DNA of 64,000 nt from NCBI GenBank assembly GCA_029582165.1, contig CM055882.1, positions 14,207,001 through 14,271,000 on the forward strand, in the 5' to 3' direction. This DNA is from Portulaca oleracea (lineage: Eukaryota > Streptophyta > Magnoliopsida > Caryophyllales > Portulacaceae). Under the pieces are notes generated by a model that searched no databases, had not been told where the DNA came from, and worked only from the letters and a program-made list of their open reading frames with translations. A program made the position numbers and the translations under genes. Below are positions 38,298 to 48,155 of the stretch, piece by piece (within the stretch, counting starts at the first letter, position 1; every line of letters begins with the position of its first letter).

Positions 38298-39017
38298 CAG
38301 GGGCGGATACATGGGTAAGGTAAGGGTGTCCACGGACACCCCTGACCAAAAAAAAAATTGTGATTCTCTAATATTATTCTGAAGAAATTTTCTTAATTGG
38401 AACAAGTGGAGACCGTTAAAAAATAATCCCAAAAAACATAATCGGGGTATCCAATTTAGCAGCAACCCAAAAACCCTAAATAATACTCCCTTTGTCTTAA
38501 ATAACTTGTCCAAGTTGACTAATTAGGTCAAAAAAATTTAATTTTGATCGTTAATTTATCAAATTATATGTTGAGTTATTATACAAGACTACCACTATTA
38601 GATTTGTGATGAAAAATATTTTTATTTGAATATAATATTTATTCTTGCTAAGATAAAATGTGAAAAATTAGTAGTCAATGTTACATCGTAGACCGTGAAA
38701 AAGTAAACTGGACAAATTAATTGGAACAGAGAGAGTACCAAATTTTCTTTTATAAACTAAAAGTGTAAGTCAATGAATTGGGTAATCGGGTATGTGTATA
38801 AGTTTAGATATAAATATCTAATTAATGTGAAATTTCAATTTATTTTATTGACATATTTTCATGCTGATGTAAAATTTTGTTAAGATGGTGAATATGTTCA
38901 TTTAATATTTATTTTTATTGTTATTTATTTAAATTTTATTATTTTATTTTTCAAAAACGCTTATATAATAACAAGTATATTGGACACCCCTAATTTAAAT
39001 GTCTGGATCCGCCACTG
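38298..39017. mobile_element. hAT-type MITE, 720 bp, with 8-bp target duplication
   Basis: Ends CAGGGGCGGATACA and, inverted, CAGTGGCGGATCCA. Flanked by gcttgatt at 38290-38297 and 39018-39025. Subterminal GGTGTCC and GGACACCCCT motifs mirror each other. No transposase. It carries a smaller element at 38486-38735. Confidence 0.85.
38486..38735. mobile_element. Stowaway/mariner-like MITE nested in the hAT MITE
   Basis: TA-flanked ends CTCCCTTTGTC and, inverted, CTCTCTCTGTTCC, with subterminal ttgtccaagttgac / aactggacaa. The TA duplication and CTCCCT ends are the Stowaway pattern. Confidence 0.75.
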
Positions 39018-39304
39018 GCTTGATTAATGAGAACATAAGCAATAAAATCCAACGAGCACACTTTACTGTTCTAATACTTTCAGAGGCCCAAGCTGTTGTT
39101 TATTTTACTGAACATAAGCATAGGAGTTACATAATATGATACCATTATGGTAATTTATTGCAAATGTTAAAATTATAAAGACAGAATTATTGAAACACAA
39201 CTTATAGATTTAGATAATTTAGCCCACACATAGTGGACTTAAGATCATATTGCAACAGATTGAGCTTGGGGACTTATGTATGCGAGGATGCAGTTGATCA
39301 CTGG

Positions 39305-40447
39305 TTAAGTGCAGCTCCCAAGTGATTGTTGTGGTGTGCGAAGGCAAAAGCCAGAGCAACATGATGGAACGCTGTTTTCAGTGCAGGGCGACCCTCTGGG
39401 CAAACACTGTGCCGCTGCTAACATTGGACCTGCACATTTATTTCTACACTGGTTTAGTATTACACTATGAAGCATGAACATTTCTATCAGCCTCACGTAT
39501 TCGTATTAGATACGTATCCGATACCGACACTCTCGGACACTCCTCGAATACATGTCGGACACGTGAAAAAACGTGTCCCCTAAATAATTACCAAAATAAA
39601 CATCCGACACTTGGAAGACTCATGGCGGACACGCGTATCCCAACCTTAGGACACCATTGAATCATTGACGGGCATCACATTTTCGGCTAGTCACATACAT
39701 AGACATCCTCGACTATGATCTCCTTTTTTCAATATATCATTGTTTTTTCCTATTGTTTTACCATCTTACACATACCTTTTTCTTTCTTTCATATAAATTT
39801 GTCCGTCTTCCATTATTTTATAAGATTTTATGTTTTACTTATATAGTTTTACGATTCATAATCTATTAAAGAAAATATATTCATTAACAAACCTTTTTAA
39901 AATAAAATTTGATATTTTTTGAAGTACTATATAAAATTAAGGTACATATCGCGCACCCTGTCGTGTCCTTAATTTTTCAAAAATTGCGTGTCCCCGCGTC
40001 CGTGTCGTATCGTATCCATGTCTCGTGTCCATGTCTATGCTTCTCAGGTATTACATAGTCCACTATTATAATTAAATATTCCTTTTTAATTTTGTAGTAA
40101 CATTGAAATTAGTGAAGAACACTGGTACTGTTGGAAGCAAAATACTACAATAAAAACCATAATATTGTGTTTAAATAATTTTATTAATATCATGGAGCAC
40201 ATTTTATCTATGTTATGATCGAACAATATATATTAGTTGATCTGAGAGTTAAATTTGTAACAAATTATTTGTAACAGGAGTCAAGTTGTAGCGTATATGA
40301 TTACTATCTTCATTATGAAAACACACAGCAAGATATAAAGAGGAACAAAATTTAAATAAAAGGGAACTTGCCTTGAGTAGTAAAAAGAAGCGCAAGTACA
40401 CAAAGCCAGATGGCAAGGAGACCAATGAAATTTGCAAGCTTTGCCAT
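39305..40447 (-). CDS. Knottin-type antimicrobial peptide precursor, copy 1 (two exons, minus strand)
   Basis: Exon 1 is 40372-40447 and exon 2 is 39305-39429; together they encode 66 residues. Residues 1-25 (MAKLANFIGLLAIWLCVLALL...) form a hydrophobic secretion signal. The mature part begins near QCLPRGSPC and has six cysteines spaced C-X6-C-X7-CC-X3-C-X10-C, with CCSGFCLR as in the Mirabilis/Phytolacca AMP family. These are secreted knottins that bind fungal and bacterial surfaces (family knowledge). The intron (942 bp) starts with GC rather than GT (AAG|GCAAGT) and ends GCAG. It contains a 583-bp MITE. TATAAATAC lies on the minus strand at 40541-40549. The exon 2 product is the same as that of copy 3. 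It looks functional. Confidence 0.85.
39465..40047. mobile_element. TIR MITE in the intron of AMP copy 1
   Basis: Flanked by gtattaca on both sides (39457-39464 and 40048-40055), an 8-bp duplication. Ends CTATGAAGCAT and, inverted, CTGAGAAGCAT. Interior rich in cggacac/gtgtcc motifs in both orientations near the ends. The paralogous intron of copy 3 lacks it and shows the empty site. hAT superfamily is likely from the 8-bp duplication. Confidence 0.85.
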
Positions 40448-40540
40448 ATTCAAATATTTCTTTACTTTCTCAATCTTTCTTTGGAATACTTAAGTTTGTA
40501 GCTTTCTGGAAGTGGTGATGGAAAATGTTAGGGATTGCAA

Positions 40541-40550
40541 GTATTTATAG
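40541..40550 (-). promoter_or_regulatory. TATA box of AMP copy 1
   Basis: CTATAAATAC on the minus strand, about 95 bases before the ATG. The same context (acaactCTATAAATACttgcaatc) precedes copies 2 and 3, at 41219 and 41963. Confidence 0.75.
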
Positions 40551-41312
40551 AGTTGTGATACTTGGAAAATAGTGGGTGTTTGGCGAAGATTTAAGTTCCA
40601 AATATATATATATAAAGTTTCAATTAAAACTGTTGAAATTCAAATTCATTTTAAAGTTCCAAATATATATATAAAAAAAAGGAAAAATTTATAATAAGTG
40701 CATCCTGAAAAAAAAGGGTAGAAAACATGAGTTATTATAAGCACTATCTTATAAGGTAGTCCCACACATTTTTCTTTTCCAAATATACAAAGTGAAAATA
40801 TTGTGGGATATTCAGAAATAAAGAAAAGAAATGTAAAGAATTGAATGATTATAATTATTGGAACTACCTTCTATAAAAAAAGAGATTGATTCACCCAATA
40901 ACATATTTAAAAACCAACTCAACTTTAAAAATGTTCAGTCACCCAATTTTCTAAGAAAATGCAAGACTTTTAGTCATGACTACTGAGTGATAGTTTAGAA
41001 AGAGATGTCAAGTGCACCAGTTACAGTTAATTGGAAATTAAAATCTTTGCCAAACAGCCACTATTTTCCAAGCATAGCAGCCCGTATGTTGTGGATTATT
41101 TGCATCCTTGCATAAATTTGATTTTGGCACGTCTTCATTACAAACATGAATACTAAGTCTTTCAAGGAATATAGTCTATCTAGGCGGCTGAACATGCATA
41201 ACACTCTAGTGTTACAACTCTATAAATACTTGCAATCTCTAGCATTTTCCATCACCACATCCAGAAAGTTACAAACTTAAGTATTCCTCAGAAAGCAAAG
41301 AAATATTTGAAT

Positions 41313-41388
41313 ATGGCAAAGCTTGTAAATTTCATTGGTCTCCTTGCCATCTGGCTTTGTGTACTTGCGCTTCTTGTTACTACTCAAG
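41313..41388 (+). pseudogene. AMP copy 2: promoter, exon 1 and partial intron only
   Basis: Exon 1 encodes the signal peptide MAKLVNFIGLLAIWLCVLALL... and ends at the same AAG|GCAAGT donor. The intron is colinear with copy 3 up to about 41766, some 35 bases before the expected acceptor, then breaks. Exon 2 is absent; the sequence passes through a CTCCCTCTAG Stowaway-like end (from about 41767) into the promoter of copy 3. A TATA box is at 41219-41228. It cannot make the cysteine peptide unless spliced to exon 2 of copy 3, which the sequence cannot tell. Confidence 0.8.
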
Positions 41389-41962
41389 GCAAGTTCACTT
41401 TTATTTAAATTTTGATCCCCTATCTTGCTGTGTGTTTTCATAATGAAGATAATAATAATTATCATTTTATTATGTAAATGTATGATTCACTGACGATATA
41501 TAATCATATACACTACCACTTTGACTCCTGTGTCATAAATTATTTGTTCCAAATTTAACTCTCATATCAATAAATATATATAGTTCAATCATGACATAGA
41601 TAACGTGTGCTCCATGATATAATTAATTAATGAAATTATTTAAACACAATATTATGGTTTTTATTGTAGTGTTTTACTTCCCATAGTGCTAGCGTTCTTC
41701 ACTAATTTCAATGTTACTGCAAAAATAAGAAGGAATATTCAATCATAATAGTGGACTATGTAATACTCCCTCTAGTTTTTTTTTTAATTTTCGCCACGTT
41801 TTCCGTGTCATCAATTTTGACCGCTAATTTTTTGGTATACTATATGGCTCCTTGCATAATTGTGATTTCGACGTACATGTTCATTACAAACAAGAATACC
41901 AAGTCTTTCAAGGAATAGTCTATGAGGGCGGCTGAATATGCATAACACTCTAATGTTACAAC

Positions 41963-41972
41963 TCTATAAATA
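41963..41972 (+). promoter_or_regulatory. TATA box of AMP copy 3
   Basis: CTATAAATAC about 90 bases before the ATG at 42060, in a context shared with the other two copies. Confidence 0.75.
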
Positions 41973-42059
41973 CTTGCAATCTCCAGCATTTTCCATCACC
42001 ACATCCAGAAAGTTACAAACTTAATAAGTATTCCTCATAAGGCAAAGAAATATTTGAAT

Positions 42060-42645
42060 ATGGCAAAGCTTGCAAATTTCATTGGTCTCCTTGCCATCTG
42101 GCTTTGTGTAGTTGTGATTCTTGCTACTACTCAAGGCAAGTTCCCTTTTATTTAAATTTTGTTCCTCTATAAATCTTGGTGTGTGTTTTCATAATGAAGA
42201 TAATAATATTTATAGTTTTATTAGGAAAATATATGTTTCACTGAATATATAATCATATACGCTACGACTTAACTCCTGTCATAAATAGTTTGTTACAAAT
42301 TTAACTCTTAGATCAATAAATATATATAGTTCGATCATAAACATATATAAAGTGTGCTCCATGATACTAATAAAATTATTTAAACACAATATTATGGTTT
42401 TTATTGTAGTATTTTGTTTCCCATAATGCTAATGTTCTTCACTAATTTTAATGTTAATGTAAAAATAAGAAGGAATAGTGGAGTATGTAATACCTAACAA
42501 TTGTAAAAATAAATGTGCAGGTCCAATGTTAGCAGCGGCACAGTGTTTGCCCAGAGGGTCGCCCTGCACTGAAAACAGCGTTCCATCATGTTGCTCTGGC
42601 TTTTGCCTTCGCACACCACAACAATCACTTGGGAGCTGCACTTAA
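42060..42645 (+). CDS. Knottin-type antimicrobial peptide precursor, copy 3 (two exons, plus strand)
   Basis: Exon 1 is 42060-42135 and exon 2 is 42521-42645, joined in frame through a split Gly codon (G|GT), for 66 residues. The signal peptide is MAKLANFIGLLAIWLCVVVIL.... The propeptide-like link GPMLAAA precedes QC, whose Gln could become pyroglutamate. Cysteine spacing is C-X6-C-X7-CC-X3-C-X10-C, and the peptide ends SLGSCT. The 385-bp intron has a GC donor and AG acceptor. A polyadenylation signal AATAAA lies near 42815-42820. Secreted defence peptide, by family. The nearest alternative is another plant cystine-knot family, but the CCSGFCLR core favours the Caryophyllales AMPs. Confidence 0.88.
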
Positions 42646-42879
42646 CCAGTAATCAAATGCTTCCTTACATACATAAGTCCCTAAGCTCAAGCTGTTGGAA
42701 AATGATCTTAAGTCCACTATGTGTGGGCTTAATTATCAAATTTAGCCGTCTTTTATGTTGTTGTGGTTGTGTTATATGTTACAGTGACTCTGTCTTTATA
42801 ATTTCAACTTTTGCAATAAATTACCATAATGATGTCATTTCATGTAATTGTTATGCTTATGTTCACTATAATAAATAGC

Positions 42880-43381
42880 AGCTTGGGCCTTTGAAATTAT
42901 TAGAATAGCAAATGTGTTCGTCGGATTTTATTGTCTAAGTTCTTATTATCAAGTAACTTTCAATTTAGACCAACATGCAACATGAATTGGCCGATAATAA
43001 TATGTATAAATTTTAATATTCAAATGCTAATTAGAAATTTCATATATAACATAAAAGGTTGATTTTAGTTCTAGTTAATTTGATTATTCAATTATTTGCT
43101 TATGATAAAATACACAATACATATTCAAAGTATGTTACTTCACTAGTAAAAATAATTAACTACATGTTTGTACTTTTCTCTATCATAATATCTTGTGAAC
43201 GCAACTTTAAAATAAATAACATTGTTGTTTTGAAAAGTATATTAGTTTATGATACATACTGAGACTATTTGGCAAAATGGCTAAAATATAGTTAGATAAT
43301 TTACTTCTATATAATAAGATGCAAGGGAATAAAAAACATTATTGTCATTGGCTTATACTACATGTAACTCAATAATTAGCA
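42880..43381. other. AT-rich intergenic DNA downstream of AMP copy 3
   Basis: No ORF with a domain, no element end identified. Confidence 0.5.
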
Positions 43382-44052
43382 TGTAACACCCCCAACTTCA
43401 CAATCACTAGATTACGACTATACAATCCATACTCCATCGATTAGCGTAGCGGAATACAAAACTTGAAAATATTACCGCTGTCCATACCCATGGACAAGGC
43501 TAATCCATCTCGCTCAATAGAAAACACCAAGTACAACATAAACTCCCAATGAAAACTTTGATATTATATAGAACCAATAAATGTGAATTTACAACCAAAA
43601 GTAGTCTCTTTACAACAATAATGAAAGTTTATTTCTACACTTCACATCAAAATACTAATCAATACCACGACAAAGAGCTTCACATTGTTACCAAATAATC
43701 CTTACTTCTTACTTGTAGCTGACTTCCTGCCACTAGGGCCAACACCTAAACATAATATAAAATATTTTCGCAAATGAATCGAAACTCAATATGCATCTCC
43801 CGGTAGTGTAAACCCTATTTTATTCCATTTTATTTCGTGCATTTCAGTTCATTTGGCAAACATAGCGAGAAAAAAATATGCAAGTAAATAATGTTGCATG
43901 ATTGTTATTATCTGAGTGGTACCCATTTACGATCATTGGACTAAGCCTTCATATGCATATATTCGGATCATTCTGGAGGATTAGACGGAGTTAACTGGTT
44001 GACAATGGCTAGGTACATGATGTTGATGCACCTTGGCATACGTGATATGGGG
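43382..44052 (-). repeat. Gypsy LTR fragment, minus strand, cut by the Athila element
   Basis: It starts TGTAACACCCCC. Read on the minus strand, its last about 120 bases resemble the last 120 bases of the segment ending at 2627. It stops abruptly where the Athila LTR begins at 44053. Confidence 0.5.
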
Positions 44053-45743
44053 TGTTTAATCCCATTTTAGGGGCTAAATACCACTCGTTCACGCCCAAGT
44101 CTATTGTCGTTCCCTAATAAAATGGTTATTTATTACGTGCTTTGTGACTTTTAGGCTTTAAGTTCGGAGAATAATAAAAGGGGGCGAAGATGCGGAAAAA
44201 GGCGATAATTCGGTCATCCCGAGACCTTTGGAGCTGATTTGATGCCGTGGTGAAGACCCGGGAAGCAAGGGAGACCAGCCGTGCGTAAAGGAGAGGGATT
44301 TCGGGCCAAAAGGCTAAGTATGGGGGCATCCAGGCTCGTAACGTTCGCTACAACAGCCGTAGCGATCGTTACGTCCCCATACTTAGATGGAGATCACCTG
44401 AAGAGCGTAGCGGTCGCTACGCCTGTCGTAGCGATCGTTATGAGCCCAGGCAGAAGGTTCTGCCCAAGGCCGTAGCGGTCGCTACCCCTTTCATAGCGCC
44501 CGCTACGATGAAGCCCTGATTTTCCAATTTATCCTACTGACGGTCGTAGCGTTCGCTACGCCCTCCGTAGCGTTCGCTACGGATGAGTGACTGGGTCGCG
44601 ACGCTGGGCGTAGCGGACGCCTGAGCCAAACGATTTGCTGCAGGTCGTAGCGAACGCGACGATATCCGTAGCGTTCGCGACGACCTTATTTCCTGCTTAT
44701 TTTTCGGCCAAAACGACTGTGTTTTGGCCCTTCTTCCCCTTTGTTTAATTAGCTCGTCTTGTCATTTTGGACGAGGGCTTTTAGCTGGAGATTAAGGTTC
44801 TTTACTTTTGACATCTTCTACCTTTCAAGAGTTTTAGGATTAGCTTTGTGACAATTAACTTCTACTTTAGTTGAGTAATTACTTTCTTCAATCAAGGCAA
44901 GTTTCTCTTCATCATTTGGGTATTATTGCTCTTCATTTATTTCCAATTTATTGCTCATCAATTTTAGGTATAATCTCTTTTCTCCTCACTTTAATGTTTC
45001 CAAATGTTTTGTTGCTTGTGTTTAGTGTAGTTTTATGTTGTTAATCGTAGTGGTTAGTTTTATTATCCATCCTTTGAGTAGAATCATGCTAGGGTTCTAT
45101 TGGTTGTGTGTTGCTAATTTCTCCACCATGTCTAGAGGCTAATCCTCCTTGAGGTGAGGGGGGTGATTAAGGCCTTAATTGGTTTTGGCTAAGGTGTTTA
45201 TTGATTAAAGTGTGTTTTAGTTGGAGGAGTCTATTCCCACCTAGTGTCTTCTCATTGGGGGTGGCGGTTCAAGGTCCGAGAGCTCTTTGAATCGTTATAC
45301 ACTCAATGGGAAGCCTAGAGTGGGATAGTTAGGTCTATACTTGCGAGGGTAAGTGTAGGCTTAACTAGGAATTAACGCAATTCTCAACCCCGATGGTCCA
45401 TGGTGGACATAGGGTAGTTAATATGAATCTTTCTCGAGGGAGGGGATTCATTGTGGCCTTTTTCCCGCGTTGTTCCATAGATGAATCCAACTTTATGCGC
45501 TTTAGTCATGAAAACTCTTTGATCAAAGATTCCGTTAAGTATCTAAAACCCCCGAACCTCTCTTTGTCTGATTATCACCTAGTTAATCGTCTTTCTAGTT
45601 TTAATTTTGTTATAATCAAAGTGTTCTTTGCTCCGTGATTTATTTCTTGATTCAAGGCTAAAACCGAAGCAAAATACGAGAATTTAGACCACAGGCTCCC
45701 TGAGTTCGACAATTTACACCGGCCTGCAAACCGCTTGTACACA
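44053..45743 (+). repeat. Athila left LTR (1691 bp)
   Basis: TGTTTAATCCC...TGTACACA. It carries the palindrome-pair array at 44337-44682. The two LTRs are very similar by eye; most differences are C/T or G/A transitions, plus one deletion in the right LTR inside the array. Confidence 0.92.
44337..44682. repeat. Array of paired 16-bp palindromes in the left LTR
   Basis: Palindromes of consensus CGTAGCGnnCGCTACG start at 44337, 44358; 44406, 44427; 44471, 44492; 44545, 44566; (decayed 44588), 44609; 44646, 44667. Within every pair the starts are 21 bp apart, with a 5-bp spacer of variable sequence. Modules repeat every 64-74 bp. The centre dinucleotide varies (TT, AT, GT, CC, AA) while the arms are kept. 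Confidence 0.92.
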
Positions 45744-45746
45744 AAA

Positions 45747-45764
45747 TGGCGCCGTTGCCGGGGA
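45747..45764 (+). promoter_or_regulatory. Primer binding site, tRNA-Asp type
   Basis: TGGCGCCGTTGCCGGGGA, three bases after the LTR end. This is the primer site usual in plant Athila and related gypsy elements. Confidence 0.9.
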
Positions 45765-45887
45765 GCTAGTGTCCCTAGCTCCTCGTTGTTTTGTTTCTAG
45801 GTTTTTGTTTTGAATCCTTCTACCTGCTTGAGGTTTTGTGAGTCTAGGTCCTAGGATAATTTTACGCGTCTTTGTTGTTGGTGTTGT

Positions 45888-48155
45888 ATGCAGACAAGGT
45901 CTCATAGAGGCCAAGCCCCACTCGTCCCCCTCGACCCTGAGATTGAAGCTTCGGCTCGGAGAGCCCACGGCAGTACTCGCCGACGTCGTCGGGAGCAACG
46001 ACAACAACAACAAGCCGCCATGGAAGGCCAAGGAGGCCAGGGCCAAGGAGGTGATCCACCACCAAACCCACCCCGTCCCTTAGCTTGGTACAATACACCC
46101 ACTCCAGGGACGGGAGGCAACCCCATCATTCTACCTGCTTTACCCAATAATGCCTTGTACGACTTCAAGGCCAACTTTGTGAACATGTTTGAGCAAAACC
46201 CGTTCAATGGTTTTGAGAGGGAGAGTCCCATTGACCATATTGACAAGTTCGAAGAGAGGATCGGTTATGTCCAAATACCAGGAGTTCCGCCAAGCTACAT
46301 GAAGCTTAAGTTCTTTCCATTGACTTTAGCGGGGAAAGCCAAGCTTTGGCTCAATACTTGTCCTCCTGGAACTTATGACACTTGGGAGAAGTTGAGCGGA
46401 GATTTCCTCAAGAGGTTCTACACCACCGATGAGACCCATCTTCGACGGCAAGATATCTTCAATTTTAAACAAGAGCAAGGAGAGTCACTTTTTGATGCTT
46501 GGGGACGGTACAAGAATCTTCAACGCAGAGTTCCTCATCACAACTTGGATGATTGGTTGCTCCTTAATACCTTCTATCAAGGGCTCAATGGACATTTGAG
46601 AGAGTTGATTGATAATGCCTCGGGAAGAACTTTTCTTGGCAAGACTGTTGAGGAGGCGAATGTTTTCCTTCATGAGCTAGCACAAAACTCTCCAAATTGA
46701 GGTTCGGACCATTCGCGAAGAGGGGAAGGATCTTCATCTAGTGATGCCGTGTTGAAACACCTTGCCGATCAAATCTCGGAGTTGAGTCAAAAGTTTGCCG
46801 TCATGGATACCTCGAGGCAAGTCAATGCCGTTCAAGAGATGCAAGGCCCTTCATCCATGCCCGATAGCAACATGGTTGAATGCAACGTTTGCAATAGGTA
46901 CCACCCTAATGGTCAATGCCTAAGGTACCACGACATGGAGCAAGCCAATGCCATCTACCCCAACAACAACCTCTCCTATTCCAATAACCATCCCATTAGA
47001 CCACAAGGAAACCCGGCATACAATGCTCGACACCGAAGTTTCCCTCCCGGATTTTCTAACCAACCTCAACCTCTTGTTCGCCCTCATGGCCAAAACACAT
47101 TTCAAAACCCTCCATACCACCAACCCCAATACTTTCAAAACCCTCCTCCACAACAACCTTACTATAACCACGCCCCCCCTCAACCATCCTCTGCTACTCA
47201 AGATCCGGAATTGAAAGCAATGCTTCAAAAGATTTTAACCAACCAAGAAAACCGGATCAACCAACTTGAGCTCCATGTGGCTCAAATGGCCCAACAATCC
47301 GTCCGACCTCCCCAACCTATACCAAGCCAAACCATGCCAAACCCCAACAATGGGAAAGGACAAGAGAAGCAAGTCAACGCAATCCACTTGAGGAGTGGAA
47401 CTACTTATAGGGGCCCTTCTATGGTAGAGGAGGAACCGTTGGGAGAGAGGAGTGGAGATGTTGTTGACATCACTCATGGGGAGGGAGGTGAAGATAACAT
47501 TGTTGATGGGAAAGAGGGAAGTGAAGGCATTGAGTCCAGCGAAATTTTGAGGAAGGAGCCTAAACTGAAGAGTGTTGAGAAGGGGGTTGAACATGCGCCG
47601 ATCACCCAACCACTCAAACCATATAAGCCACCGGTTCCATACCCCGAGAGGCTTGTCAAGACAAGGGATGAAGCTAAGTTCTCCAGATTCATTGATATGC
47701 TCAAAAAGCTTCACGTGAATATCCCTTTCCTAGATGCGATTTCGGAGGTCCCGGTTTTCAAGAAGTACCTCAAGGATCTCTTGACCAACAAAAAGAAGAT
47801 CCGGCATGAGAACACCATTTGTCTCACAGCCGATTGTAGTGCCATCATCTCCAACAAAACTCCTACCAAGTTGGCCGATCCGGGAAGTTTTTCTATACCT
47901 TGCTCAATTGGGGAGATGAAGATAGCAAACGCCCTTTGTGACCTTGGGGCTAGTGTGAGTGTCATGCCATGGTCAATATGTCAAAAGCTCCGCCTCGATA
48001 AGCTCACTCCAACCACCATTAATTTGCAACTTGCGGACCGGTCGATTAGGAGGCCAATGGGTATCTTGGAGGACATTAGGTCCTGTTGGTAAATTCCTCA
48101 TCCCTTGTGATTTTGTGATATTGGAGATGGATGAGGACCTACATACCTATTATTC
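45888..48155 (+). pseudogene. Athila copy 1: gag and protease, with a stop and two frameshifts
   Basis: It starts at ATG 45888 (MQTRSHRGQAPLVPLDPEI). The capsid domain runs to about 46690, with the usual FPLTLAGKAKLWLN and WGRYKNLQRRVPHH motifs. TGA at 46698-46700 replaces the TGG of the second copy (58498-58500), so this is a nonsense mutation. The same frame then continues through a short zinc knuckle (CNVCNRYHPNGQC, CX2CX3HX4C), a Pro/Gln-rich stretch and the aspartic protease site DLGASVSVMP (near 47943). A small deletion near 48078 shifts the frame (stop 48090-48092), and another shift near 48160 restores it. Confidence 0.9.

Noticed and set aside
42588..42878. A 96-residue protein overlapping AMP exon 2
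   Set aside because: It is out of frame with the conserved cysteine peptide and runs into the 3'UTR.
44337..44682. CRISPR-like array of repeats and spacers
   Set aside because: Repeats are palindromes in pairs inside a plant retrotransposon LTR, units are uneven, and there are no cas genes.
45714..46098. Frames crossing the Athila LTR, primer site and leader (and their copies at 57536-57899)
   Set aside because: They cross the LTR border and primer site, so they are not element genes, and they show no domain.
46920..47714. Minus-strand frames over Athila gag-protease
   Set aside because: Shadows of the plus-strand reading; no domain.
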